A DNA stretch of 64,000 bases from positions 124,001 through 188,000 of the forward strand of contig CAZZLC010000004.1 in NCBI GenBank assembly GCA_964655065.1, in the 5' to 3' direction. Position numbers and translations under genes: made by a program. Positions 46,259-54,691 of the stretch are shown here, piece after piece (within the stretch, counting starts at the first letter, position 1; each line of letters begins with the position of its first letter). Below the pieces are notes generated by a model. That model did not search any database and was not told the DNA's origin. It saw only the letters and a program-made list of their open reading frames with translations. The stretch is from DRPG01 sp964655065 (lineage in GTDB: Bacteria > Myxococcota_A > UBA796 > GCA-2862545).

Positions 46259-46297
46259 GATGGACTCTCCTGGCAAGGCAGGCAATGCGCTTGCTGA

Positions 46298-46326
46298 AAC
46301 GTAAGAATGGCCATCCGGCAGGTCAA
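46298..46326 (-). promoter_or_regulatory. likely sigma-70 promoter of the tandem-Sm gene
   Basis: On the minus strand TTGACC (46326-46321), exactly 17 bases, then TACGTT (46303-46298). The predicted start point is about 30 bases before the GTG at 46258. The surrounding gap is noticeably less G+C-rich than its neighbours. This is the best promoter-like match found in the window. Confidence 0.55.
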
Positions 46327-46373
46327 CCCGATCATCTGCCTCGAAGTTCGTGGGTCGGCTGGACGAGGCGCGG

Positions 46374-47513
46374 TCAGGGGTTGGCCGCCAGGGCAGTCGT
46401 GGCTCTCTGGAGCCAGAGCAGGAGGCTGCCGTCGGCCGGGATCCAGTAGGTCCGTGTCGCGTCCTCGGCCTGTGGGGCTCCCCAGGCGAGCCAGGCCTCC
46501 GAAGGACCGGGTGGATTCGGCCCTTCGGACGGGGGGGGCACGAAGGTGAGCGCGACACGACGGTCGACGAGCGCCCTCACCAACCCGTGCCAGCGGGGTG
46601 GCATGCCCGCGATCGTCACCGCGCGAAAGCCGCAGAGCAGCAGCTGCTCGGACAGCTTGCCCGCCGCCTTGGCCAGCGTCTCCGCCCCAGGCAGGTCCGC
46701 GCGATCCGGAGACACGCTGATCGCGGGCAGCGCCAGACCCTCGGGGATGTCGCCGCCAACGAGCACCAGTCGGTCATCGAGGAGCTTGCGGAGGGCTTCC
46801 TCGTCTGCGACCGCCAGATCCTTCACGATCGGTCCCAGCGCGTGGGCATTGGCCAACGCCCCCAGCGCACGCTGAGCTTCGTCCAACCCTCGGAGGCCTC
46901 TCTCGCGAAGGACGGCGACGACGTTGGATTTCGAGGCGGCCTGGACGCGGAGCTGCTGCTCGGCCACGAAGGTGGCCCGAGCACTCTCGAACGCTTCGCG
47001 GGCGCGCGAGAGCTCGACTTCCCGAGCGTCCATCGCGTTCGACATCGCCTCGAGCCGGGTGGTCTCGGTCGCCAGCGTCGCCTCTCGGGCGTCGAGCTCG
47101 CGGCTCCTCGCCTCGAGGGCCTCCCGCTCCGCGCGTAGGGCCGCCTCGGCCCTGACGAGGTCGGCACGCTTCTTCTGAAGCGCGGCCTCCTCGGCAGCAG
47201 CTACGTTGCCCGACGTCCGCTGGTCGGGCCGCGACCGCTTCACGCCTGGCACGAGCTGGGCCATCAGGTCGCCGTTCGAGGGCGGCGCCGCCGTGGCCGG
47301 CCTCGGGCGTGGGAGTGCGAGCGCGGGGTCGGGAGCCCGATGTCCCTTGGTCGATGGCTTCGCAGCGCCGGAGCGCACCCGCGCGGCCACTGTGTCGGAG
47401 ATCATGTCCTCCGGGGACTGATACCGCTCGAACCCGAGTGACTTCAGCAGCTGCAGGACATCGCGCGGAGTCTGTCTCAGCTCTCGGGCCAACTTTCGGA
47501 CGCGGATTCCCAA
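46374..47513 (-). CDS. IF2_N-domain protein with coiled coil
   Basis: 379 residues. Residues 3-46 match the small IF2_N helical domain found at the N-terminus of translation initiation factor IF-2 (VRKLARELRQTPRDVLQLLK, then SLGFERYQSPEDM). No GTPase motif follows: residues 100-200 are a long Ala/Glu/Arg coiled coil, and the C-terminal 170 residues are a mixed domain (VGGDIPEGLALPAISVSPDR; LLCGFRAVTIAGMPPRWHG) of unknown fold. The start is TTG at 47513 with GAGGAG about nine bases upstream. It might tether to ribosome or RNA. It lies just upstream of the tandem-Sm gene and may share its field of work. Confidence 0.75.
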   Translation of the reverse strand: MGIRVRKLARELRQTPRDVLQLLKSLGFERYQSPEDMISDTVAARVRSGAAKPSTKGHRAPDPALALPRPRPATAAPPSNGDLMAQLVPGVKRSRPDQRTSGNVAAAEEAALQKKRADLVRAEAALRAEREALEARSRELDAREATLATETTRLEAMSNAMDAREVELSRAREAFESARATFVAEQQLRVQAASKSNVVAVLRERGLRGLDEAQRALGALANAHALGPIVKDLAVADEEALRKLLDDRLVLVGGDIPEGLALPAISVSPDRADLPGAETLAKAAGKLSEQLLLCGFRAVTIAGMPPRWHGLVRALVDRRVALTFVPPPSEGPNPPGPSEAWLAWGAPQAEDATRTYWIPADGSLLLWLQRATTALAANP

Positions 47514-47542
47514 GCGCGCGCTCTCCTCGTCATCTTGACGTA

Positions 47543-47758
47543 TCAGGCGGCGGCGACCTGACTCACCTCGATGGTTCGACCACCGATCATGGCGAAGCCC
47601 ATGGCCTCCACCTCTTTGCCCTGTACCGTGACGCGCTGCCCTTCGAGCTTGGCGGGGATGTCACCCATCAGGGTCAGTCGCTCGCCGTCGCTCGTCTCCA
47701 GGACCCACACGCCCGTGCCGAGGTCCTCGTGCTTGAGGGTACCTTCGAAGGTCGACAT
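47543..47758 (-). CDS. small protein of 71 residues, unknown function
   Basis: A compact beta-rich protein (STFEGTLKHEDLGTGVWVLE; AKLEGQRVTVQGKEVEAMGF; IGGRTIEVSQVAAA) that looks like an OB or DUF5818-type fold by eye. The ATG at 47758 directly overlaps the stop of the subtilisin gene and has GGGGAG five bases upstream, so it is coupled to it. No cysteine or signal peptide. Confidence 0.7.
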   Translation of the reverse strand: MSTFEGTLKHEDLGTGVWVLETSDGERLTLMGDIPAKLEGQRVTVQGKEVEAMGFAMIGGRTIEVSQVAAA

Positions 47759-49464
47759 CATCGCTCCCCGTCGTCGAGCTTCTGCGCGCCGGCCAGACCA
47801 AGCCCGAGCAGGCCGCAAACCAGCGCGTTGGCCACGAGCCAGACGGTGCCGAACGAGGCGGGGAACCACCACGGAGCCAGGGTGCCGGTCGCCGCACCGT
47901 GCAGCAGGTGTGCGCCGACGCCGACGGTCAGGCCGAGAGCGAGCGGACGGGTCCGCGCGAACGCACCGAGCGTGAAGGCGACGGCCAGTGGCAGGGCAGC
48001 GGACAGCCAGAGTGGGAAGTGGACGAGCTCGGGGAAGGCGAACACGGCCGGGAGCTCCAGGAAGGGTCGGGCCAGCGCATCGACGGGCGCGAAGTGCGGA
48101 AGGGGCAGCCAGTCGAGGAAGAACAGCCCGCCCGCAGCCCAGCCGGCGAACGCGGCGCTCACGAGCTGGAAACGGCGGCGCGTGACCGCCAGCTGCGAGA
48201 TGAGCAACGCAAACACGGCACCCAACCCGAAGAGCGTGCCGCCGTTCGACGCGGTGGACCGGATCGCCGCCCCGAGGTCGAGGTGACCGTGACCGAACTG
48301 CTCGTCCCAGCCTTCACCCCGCGCGGAGTCCAGCAGGAGGCGCTCGACCGCGTCGGGCGCGATGCCCTGCGAGAGGAGAATCGCCGCCGCGCCGGCGACG
48401 TGCGGCGTGGCCATCGACGTGCCCTGGAACTCGTCGTACTTCTCGCCGCCCTTGCCGTCGATCGTGTTCTGAAGGACGCCGCCGCCCTTCTTCCGCTTGT
48501 TGCCGCCGGGAGCTGCGATGTCGACGCCCTTGCCCCAGCTCGAGTACGGCGCGAGCTCACCGTCGGGCCCCGTAGCGCTCACCCCGATGGTCTCCTCGAG
48601 ACCGCCCGGGTAGCCCACGCCCTGTCGCCCGCTGTTGCCGGCAGCAGCCACGACGATCACGCCCTTGGCTCGGGCCTTCTTGACGGCGTTGTGGATGACC
48701 GACGAGTACCCTCCGCCGAGCGACAGGTTGATCACGTCGGCCCCGTTGTCGGCCGCATAGTCGATGCCCGCCGCGATCCAGGACGCGCTGCCGAATCCGT
48801 ACTTGGAGAGGACCTTCACCGGGAGAATCGTGGCGTCGGGAGCCACGCCGGCCACCCCCTTGCCGTTGTTGGTGGTCTGGGCGATGGTGCCGGCGACGTG
48901 GGTGCCGTGGCCTTGATCGTCGACCGCCGACCGCGTGCCCGGAACGAAGGACTGGCCCTCGAGGAGGTCGGTGCCCTCGAGGTCCTCGACCGGCGCGACC
49001 CCGGTGTCGACCACAGCCACGATGATGCCATCGCCGCGGCCGGTGCTCGACCAGCCCTCGGGCGCACCCATGGCTCGGAGGTGCCACTGGCGCTCGTACA
49101 TCGGGTCGTTCGGGTAGTTCCCCATGCGACTGAGCACGATCTCGGGCTCGGCTACCTCGACGAGCGGGTTGCCCTGGAGCGCCTCGACCGCCCGGGCAAC
49201 GTCTTCGACCCAGCCCTCGGCGAGGGCCTCGTCGATCGCTTCGGGGTGGGTCCAATCGAGGTCTGCCCCGATCAGGCGCTCGACCCGCGCGAGATCCCGC
49301 TCCGACGCCCCATCCACCAAGTCGACCACCACGCGCCCCGCTTCGGACGGTGCAACTGGCAGCTCGGGCGCGGGGTGCTGGCGCTCCGGCGCGCTCGGAG
49401 CCAGTGCGAACACCAGTCCCATCACGGCGCCGAGCGCGGCCAGGGTTCGGAAGGATCGGCCCAC
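47758..49464 (-). CDS. subtilisin-like serine protease with a C-terminal membrane domain
   Basis: 568 residues. A signal/anchor helix (FRTLAALGAVMGLVFALAPS) is followed by an I9-like propeptide region and an S8 catalytic domain at about 145-390: Asp153 in VVDTGVAP, His186 in GHGTHVAGT, oxyanion Asn276 in AAGNSG, Ser350 in GTSMATPH. After the protease, residues 400-560 form five or six hydrophobic helices (LFGLGAVFALLISQLAV; LPLAVAFTLGAFA; LALGLTVGVGAHLLHGA; VWLVANALVCGLLGLGLAG). A polytopic tail is unusual for S8 proteases and should keep the enzyme in the membrane with the active site outside. The start is GTG at 49464 after GGAGGT. Confidence 0.9.
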   Translation of the reverse strand: MGRSFRTLAALGAVMGLVFALAPSAPERQHPAPELPVAPSEAGRVVVDLVDGASERDLARVERLIGADLDWTHPEAIDEALAEGWVEDVARAVEALQGNPLVEVAEPEIVLSRMGNYPNDPMYERQWHLRAMGAPEGWSSTGRGDGIIVAVVDTGVAPVEDLEGTDLLEGQSFVPGTRSAVDDQGHGTHVAGTIAQTTNNGKGVAGVAPDATILPVKVLSKYGFGSASWIAAGIDYAADNGADVINLSLGGGYSSVIHNAVKKARAKGVIVVAAAGNSGRQGVGYPGGLEETIGVSATGPDGELAPYSSWGKGVDIAAPGGNKRKKGGGVLQNTIDGKGGEKYDEFQGTSMATPHVAGAAAILLSQGIAPDAVERLLLDSARGEGWDEQFGHGHLDLGAAIRSTASNGGTLFGLGAVFALLISQLAVTRRRFQLVSAAFAGWAAGGLFFLDWLPLPHFAPVDALARPFLELPAVFAFPELVHFPLWLSAALPLAVAFTLGAFARTRPLALGLTVGVGAHLLHGAATGTLAPWWFPASFGTVWLVANALVCGLLGLGLAGAQKLDDGER

Positions 49465-49591
49465 AGTACCTCCACGACCGGCGCGGGATGCGCCTGCACA
49501 CCTGTGAATCGTCACTGCTACGTAACGGCAGGAGCCCCCACCGTGTCAAACAGCACATTTCGTGACGCACAGGGCCCGGCCATTAGAGGCG

Positions 49592-51442
49592 TTATCGGCT
49601 GGTAATCTCGGGGCTGCCCGGCAGGATGGCCACCGCTCCGCCGTCTTCGAACACCCGATTCAGGACGAACAGCTCCTGGAGCTCGCGATTACTCAGTGGC
49701 AGCAGCGGAGTCCCTGCCAGCGCGTGGAGAGCGACCATCGGGTCGTCCTGGCGCTCGAGGTCCTCCAGCAACAGCTCCAGGAAGCCCTTGCGCTTGGGCC
49801 ATCGCAGCCGACCGGCCGACTCGACGCCAGCGAGCTCGACCACCTTCTCGAACGCGTCATCGAGTCCGCCGAGCTCGTCGACCAGCTGGCGCTCGAGCGC
49901 CTGCTCGCCCGTCCAGACCCTTCCCTGGGCCACGGCGTGGACCGCGTCTCGCTCGAGCCCGCGCCCCTCGGCGACCACGTCGAGGAAGCGGTCGTAGAAG
50001 TCCTGGAGGAAGGTTCGGTAGACCTCCCGCCCCTCGTCGGAGAACGGCTCGGTGATGGAGAAGAGGTCGGCCAGCTCACCTCGCTTGTAGGTGGTCTGGG
50101 ACACTCCGACCTTCTCGTAAGCCTCCGCGAGACTGAACTTGCCGCCAAACACGCCGATCGAGCCGGTGAGGGTGCCGGGCTGGGCGAAGATGTAGTCTGC
50201 GGGAGCCGCGATGTAGTACCCACCGCTCGCCGCCGTGTTCGCCATGGACACCACGACCGGGCGGTCGGTCGCCTGGAAGCGCCGGATCTCCCGCCAGATG
50301 AGGTCGGAGGCGAGCCCGCTGCCTCCAGGGCTCTCGACGCGCAGAACGAGACCGACCACCCGCGAATCCTCGCGGGCCTCGCGGAGCCATCGCGCCATGG
50401 TGCGGTCGGCCACGACCTGGCTACCGAACAGCCCACCGTCGGCCTCGCCACTGACGATTGAACCGCTCGCGTGGATCACCGCCACGTGTCGGGGGGCGTT
50501 CCCCCAGCTCGCGCGGATTCCCTTGAGGTACTCGTCGACAGAGGTGAGCTCGATCTCGGTGGTCTCGGCGTCGTCATCGGCCAGGGTAGCCGCCCACCCC
50601 TCGTCGCCCAGCGTCGCGAGATGGCGACGGATCTGGTCGGGATAGGCCAGGGCGTCGACGAGCCCACGCTCGAGTGCCGCGGACGGAGACATCGCGACGT
50701 CGTCGACCCACGCGCGCAGCGTGTCGGGCTCGACCTGCCGCCCGGCTGCGACCTGGTCGACCCACTGGGTCCACAGCGAGTCGAGGAGCGCGTTCGTGGC
50801 CTCCGAGGCCGCCTCGGATGGCTCGGTGCGCTCGTAGGGTTCGACGGCGCTCTTGAAGTCGCCGACGTGCTCGAACTCCGGCTCCACGCCGAGCTTGCCA
50901 AAGAGTTCGGCGAAGTAGGTGGTGCTCGACGCAATGCCGTTGACCATTCCGACCCCCGCCGGGGTCAGCACGACCGTACCGCATCCGCTCGCGAGCAGGT
51001 AGGTGTCGGAGGCGTAGCTCTCCGAGTACGCCACGCACGGCTTTCCCGCCTCTTGCAAGGCCACCAGGGCGGCTCGGACCTCCTGCGTTCCGGCCCAGCC
51101 GAGCGCAGGCGCGTCGAGGCGAAGCCAGATGCCGCGGATGCGAGAATCGTCGGCGGCGTTTCGGATGGCTGCAGCGATCTCGGAGGTCGTGGCCGGGAAG
51201 TTCTCCGGGTCGAGGATCCCGCCCATCTGGGGCGCATCCTGGACGCTCGCGTCGAGCTTCACCACCAGGATGCTGTCGTCCTCGACGGTGCCGAGGTCGA
51301 CGGAACCTGCGTAGAAGAACACGAGGCCGAGCGAGGCGACGAAGAGCAGCACCCCGATCGTCGTGATGGCGACGAGGGGGCCGACTCCGGCGCGTGGCCT
51401 CGGCGTGGGTTCCGGACTGGGGGGCGATGCGTCGTCGGACAT
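49592..51442 (-). CDS. sppA: signal peptide peptidase SppA, long (67K) type
   Basis: A 616-residue inner membrane protease with a single N-terminal helix (LVAITTIGVLLFVASLGLVF) and two tandem peptidase units. The catalytic Lys197 is in GDFKSAVEPYER of the first unit and the Ser406 in ANTAASGGYYIAAPAD of the second, as in E. coli SppA. It degrades cleaved signal peptides in the membrane. It starts at ATG 51442; the Dam gene ends 36 bases upstream. Confidence 0.95.
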   Translation of the reverse strand: MSDDASPPSPEPTPRPRAGVGPLVAITTIGVLLFVASLGLVFFYAGSVDLGTVEDDSILVVKLDASVQDAPQMGGILDPENFPATTSEIAAAIRNAADDSRIRGIWLRLDAPALGWAGTQEVRAALVALQEAGKPCVAYSESYASDTYLLASGCGTVVLTPAGVGMVNGIASSTTYFAELFGKLGVEPEFEHVGDFKSAVEPYERTEPSEAASEATNALLDSLWTQWVDQVAAGRQVEPDTLRAWVDDVAMSPSAALERGLVDALAYPDQIRRHLATLGDEGWAATLADDDAETTEIELTSVDEYLKGIRASWGNAPRHVAVIHASGSIVSGEADGGLFGSQVVADRTMARWLREAREDSRVVGLVLRVESPGGSGLASDLIWREIRRFQATDRPVVVSMANTAASGGYYIAAPADYIFAQPGTLTGSIGVFGGKFSLAEAYEKVGVSQTTYKRGELADLFSITEPFSDEGREVYRTFLQDFYDRFLDVVAEGRGLERDAVHAVAQGRVWTGEQALERQLVDELGGLDDAFEKVVELAGVESAGRLRWPKRKGFLELLLEDLERQDDPMVALHALAGTPLLPLSNRELQELFVLNRVFEDGGAVAILPGSPEITSR

Positions 51443-51478
51443 GGTTTCCTCGGGAGTCCACGTCCGCCTCCTATCGTT

Positions 51479-52348
51479 TCAGGCGAGGGCTGCGGCCGGC
51501 TGCTGCGAGCCTCGGAGCGGAGGCCGGATCTCGGCCAGGAGCTCCCGGACCTGGCGGCGTCTCGCGCAGCTGATCGCGCGACGAACGCCGAACTGGTCGA
51601 CGTGCTGGAAGCCACGGTGCGGCGGATAGATCTCGTCTCGCACGATCGGCAGGTCGTGGTTGGACAGCACGACGTGCGCTCCCCGAGCCGCGGCCCGCCA
51701 GCTCGCCTCGGCAAGGGCCAGCTGCTCGGAGTGACCGAAGGGGAGGCTGCAGTAATCGGTGAACCGGGAGGTCGCGTCGAGCGGCACGTAGGGCGGGTCA
51801 CAGTAGACGTGGTCGCCCGACCTCGCCTGATCGATCACGTCCTCGAAGGGCAGCGAGAGCAGCTCGGTGTCAGCGAGTAGCGCGGAGACCTTGCGGAAGT
51901 GGTCGGCCCGAGGCAAGTTGAGCGCACGATACTGGCCGCGCGGCACATTGTATCGGCCCTTGCGATTCTCCCGATACAAACCGTTGTAGCCGGTACGGTT
52001 CAGCCAGAGGAATCGCGCTGCGTGGGCGGGACCTTCGTGCGGGCCCTCGTTGAACCACTCCCGGACCTCGTAGTACCGCTCGCGCCAGTCCTCGTCGGGG
52101 AGCCGTCGGAGCTCGCGGAGCACGTGATCGACGCGGTCCCGGACCTCGACGTGCACCGCGACGAGCTTGGCGTTGACGTCGGACAGGACCGCCCTGCGCA
52201 CCAGGCCTGCGGCCTTGAGGCGGAGGAACACTGCGCCCGAACCGAGGAAGGGTTCGAAATAGGTACCCGCACACGGCCCGTTGAACACCTCGGCGATGCG
52301 CTCGGCGATCCGGGCCTTGCCTCCGGCCCACTTCAGCACGGGTTTCAT
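51479..52348 (-). CDS. DNA adenine methylase, Dam/D12 class
   Basis: A 289-residue N6-adenine methyltransferase. The SAM-binding N-terminus KWAGGK (6-11), FEPFLGSGAVFLRL (31-44), SDVN, and catalytic DPPY (184-187) are canonical, as is FLWLNRTGYNGLYREN. The D12 class usually methylates GATC. No restriction endonuclease is adjacent, so it is probably an orphan regulatory or repair methylase. The gene starts right behind a GAGGATGA ribosome site. Confidence 0.92.
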   Translation of the reverse strand: MKPVLKWAGGKARIAERIAEVFNGPCAGTYFEPFLGSGAVFLRLKAAGLVRRAVLSDVNAKLVAVHVEVRDRVDHVLRELRRLPDEDWRERYYEVREWFNEGPHEGPAHAARFLWLNRTGYNGLYRENRKGRYNVPRGQYRALNLPRADHFRKVSALLADTELLSLPFEDVIDQARSGDHVYCDPPYVPLDATSRFTDYCSLPFGHSEQLALAEASWRAAARGAHVVLSNHDLPIVRDEIYPPHRGFQHVDQFGVRRAISCARRRQVRELLAEIRPPLRGSQQPAAALA

Positions 52349-52706
52349 TCATCCTCGCAGGTCGGCGGGCGAACAGGTTGGGTCTATCACAACCTTTCGC
52401 AGAGCAACGCGCAGGAGCTCGTCCCGAGGCAGCGATCGCAAATCCGAACGCTGAATATTGGGGATTGAGCAATCGATTCGACGATCTCGATTAGTGTCGT
52501 TCTCGAGAGCACTCCGCGATCGCGCGACGGCGGCTCCTCGGGCGATCCGCGCGGGTGGGCAGTTTCCTCCTACCGGTCGAGCCACGGCCCCGAAGAGGGC
52601 GCACTGATTGTGCGTTCCGTGATGACCCGTCCAGATGAGTGAGGTCAGTTTCTGACCCCATGTCGAAACGGTCCACGCGCTTTAGACGGGGTTCGGAGAG
52701 GTGAAC
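52349..52706. other. non-coding region between dam and the exported protein gene
   Basis: This 358-base stretch is less G+C-rich than the rest (52370-52500 notably). It has four GATC sites between 52434 and 52547, one 6+3+6 palindrome at 52643-52657, and an AT-rich spot AATATT near 52456. A minus-strand frame (52349-52585) ends exactly before the Dam ATG, but its start and codon use are not convincing, so I did not call it. It likely holds divergent promoters. Confidence 0.5.
52643..52657. promoter_or_regulatory. short palindrome upstream of the exported protein gene
   Basis: GGTCAG-TTT-CTGACC is a perfect 6+3+6 inverted repeat 49 bases before the ATG at 52707. It could bind a dimeric regulator, or a small RNA/protein may use it. 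Nothing else in the region suggests its partner. Confidence 0.35.
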
Positions 52707-53333
52707 ATGCAGCGCTGGTGGATCGTCGTTGTCGCCGTGGTCGGCATCGGCCTGGCCTTCCTTCTGTTTCCCAGCCCCGATCTGGGCGATGGCGCGCCGG
52801 GACCCGTGCCGGTCGCCGCGGCTCCCGATGCTGCGGCACCTCCGGCCCCCGGGCGCAACGTGACCACGCTGGAGGGGTCTCCCGAGCCGTCAGCGGGCGG
52901 GCCGTCCTTCGGCTCCAAGGACGTGGTGAAGCCATCCGGCGTCGAGAAGGCCCCCCAGCCTCCGGAGGTCCTCGAGGCACAGCAGCGTCTGCGCGAGCTC
53001 CGGGCTCGGCCCGACGCCCAGGCGAGCGCCAACCTGATCGGGTCGTGGGGCGGGGTGCGCAAGACGCTCCTGGAGAGCGAGTCCGACGAGGCCCGGGACT
53101 TCGCCGAGCGCCTGCGCCAGCCGCTGCAGGACCTCGCCGAGTTCCGACGCAACCCGGAACGAGGCGTGCCGTTCGATCAGATCCGGGGCGACCTCGACAG
53201 GCTTCACGAAGAGATCTCGGCCTCCCCGTTCGCGAGCGAGGGACACGTGCCGGCCGGGCTCGCCAAGCATCGCGAGGTGATCGCGGAACTGGACGCTAAG
53301 GAGGGGAGGAACGGAAGCGAGGAAGCCCCATGA
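52707..53333 (+). CDS. membrane-anchored protein of unknown function
   Basis: 208 residues. One N-terminal hydrophobic helix (WWIVVVAVVGIGLAFLLFPS) suggests an anchor or uncleaved signal. A Pro/Ala/Ser-rich linker to about residue 85 leads to a charged helical C-terminal half (EVLEAQQRLRELRARPDAQA; AERLRQPLQDLAEFRRNPE). ATG 52707 has GGAGAG seven bases upstream; GTG 52701 is in frame but too near the ribosome site. It overlaps the thiolase gene start by four bases. Confidence 0.7.
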   Translation: MQRWWIVVVAVVGIGLAFLLFPSPDLGDGAPGPVPVAAAPDAAAPPAPGRNVTTLEGSPEPSAGGPSFGSKDVVKPSGVEKAPQPPEVLEAQQRLRELRARPDAQASANLIGSWGGVRKTLLESESDEARDFAERLRQPLQDLAEFRRNPERGVPFDQIRGDLDRLHEEISASPFASEGHVPAGLAKHREVIAELDAKEGRNGSEEAP

Positions 53334-54592
53334 GCCACCGTCGAGCCTTCGTCCTGGGCGGACACATCACGCCCTTCATCGGGAAGCGTCACCCCGACTT
53401 TGTCTGGAAGGGCCATCCCGACTTCGGAACCCGAGAGAACCCCACCCTCGAGGACTACGTCCGCACCGCGGTCCAAGGGGCGCTCGAAGCAACCGGGACT
53501 CCCGCCGAGGCGATCGAGAAGGCCTGGATCGGCAACTTCGTGGGCGAGCTGTTCAGCAAGCAGGGCCACCTGGGCTCCGCGGTGGTCGGCGCCGCACCCG
53601 CGCTGCGGTTCAAGCCGGTCATGCGGGTCGAGGGCGCGTGCGCTTCGGGCGGTCTCGCGTTTGCCAGCGCCATCGACGCGATCCGCGCCGGTGCCGACGT
53701 CACGCTCGTCGCGGGTGTCGAGGTCCAGACCACCGAGAGCGCGCGGACGGGCGGCGATTACCTCGCCCGGGCGTCCCACTACGCGCGTCAGCGGGAGATC
53801 GACGACTTCACCTTCCCGGCCCTCTTCGCGCGTCGCGCCAAGGCCTACCTCGAGGCGGGTCGCGGCAGCCACGAGGATCTCGGCCACGTGTCGGTGAAGG
53901 CGTACGCCAACGCCAATCGCAACCCGCTCGCCCACGCGCGCGCGGTGACGATGGACCTCGAGACCGCCTCGCAGGCCGGCGACAAGAACGCCGCGTTCCT
54001 GTCCAACGCGGAGCTGCAGCCCTACATGAAGATGAGCGACGCGAGCCAGGTGTCCGACGGCGGCGCTGCGCTCGTGCTCGTCAGCGAGGACGGACTCGCG
54101 AAGCTCGGCAAGACGCCGGCTGACGCGATGGAGGTGCTCGCGCTGCAGCACGCGACCGACAACCTCTGGCAGGACGGCGATCCGCTCGTGCTCGAGACCA
54201 CGAAGCACGCCGTCGGACGGGTTCTCGACGAAGCGGGCGTGAGGATCGGCGACATCGGGGTGGCCGAGGTCCACGACTGCTTCACGATCACGGAGCTCCT
54301 CATGATGGAGGCCATGGGGCTCACCGAGCCGGGTCAGGCCGGCGCGTGGGTTCGCGAGGGTCGCACCGCGATCGACGGAGACTTCCCCATCAACACCGGC
54401 GGAGGACTCGTCGGCTTCGGGCACCCCGTCGGGGCGACAGGCGTGAAGCAGATCCTCGAGATCTGGCGACAGATGACCGGTCAGTGCGGGGACTACCAGC
54501 TGTCGACCAAGCCGACGACCGGCCTGACGATCAACATGGGCGGCGACGACAAGACCGTGGTCACCACGGTGCTGCGTCACGGCGCCGCTTGA
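53330..54592 (+). CDS. thiolase-family acyl-CoA acetyltransferase (SCP-x like)
   Basis: A 420-residue thiolase. The nucleophile Cys104 lies in VEGACASGGLAF, catalytic His in VHDCFTITELL (about 307) and the C-terminal GFGHPVGATG (about 366) with the last catalytic residue. The absence of a typical C-terminal CxGGGQG motif and the VHDCF form point to the SCP-x/nonspecific lipid-transfer thiolase branch. It probably works in beta-oxidation or a condensation step. The gene starts four bases inside the upstream one. Confidence 0.93.
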   Translation: MSHRRAFVLGGHITPFIGKRHPDFVWKGHPDFGTRENPTLEDYVRTAVQGALEATGTPAEAIEKAWIGNFVGELFSKQGHLGSAVVGAAPALRFKPVMRVEGACASGGLAFASAIDAIRAGADVTLVAGVEVQTTESARTGGDYLARASHYARQREIDDFTFPALFARRAKAYLEAGRGSHEDLGHVSVKAYANANRNPLAHARAVTMDLETASQAGDKNAAFLSNAELQPYMKMSDASQVSDGGAALVLVSEDGLAKLGKTPADAMEVLALQHATDNLWQDGDPLVLETTKHAVGRVLDEAGVRIGDIGVAEVHDCFTITELLMMEAMGLTEPGQAGAWVREGRTAIDGDFPINTGGGLVGFGHPVGATGVKQILEIWRQMTGQCGDYQLSTKPTTGLTINMGGDDKTVVTTVLRHGAA

Positions 54593-54642
54593 TCGCTGCG
54601 GGTTGACGCGGGCCGACGTCGCCAATATCCCACGCAGGTTCG

Positions 54643-54678
54643 CCCCCGTTCTCCCGCGAGAGCGGGGGCCTCTCTTTG
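54643..54678 (+). terminator. hairpin and T-rich tract between thiolase and the small basic protein
   Basis: CCCCCGTTCTC and GAGAGCGGGGG pair over 11 positions (one G-T) with loop CCGC, followed by CCTCTCTTTG. It could end the thiolase transcript or act as an attenuator or leader hairpin for the gene starting at 54692, whose ribosome site AAGGA begins directly after the tract. Confidence 0.6.
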
Positions 54679-54691
54679 AAGGACGAAGCCG

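Noticed and set aside
51479..52348. Calling the Dam gene part of a restriction-modification system
   Set aside because: No endonuclease gene lies on either side within several kilobases.
52349..52585. 78-residue minus-strand frame ending just before dam
   Set aside because: Adjacent to the dam start, but it has no good ribosome site or start, and codon use unlike its neighbours; kept only as part of the non-coding description.
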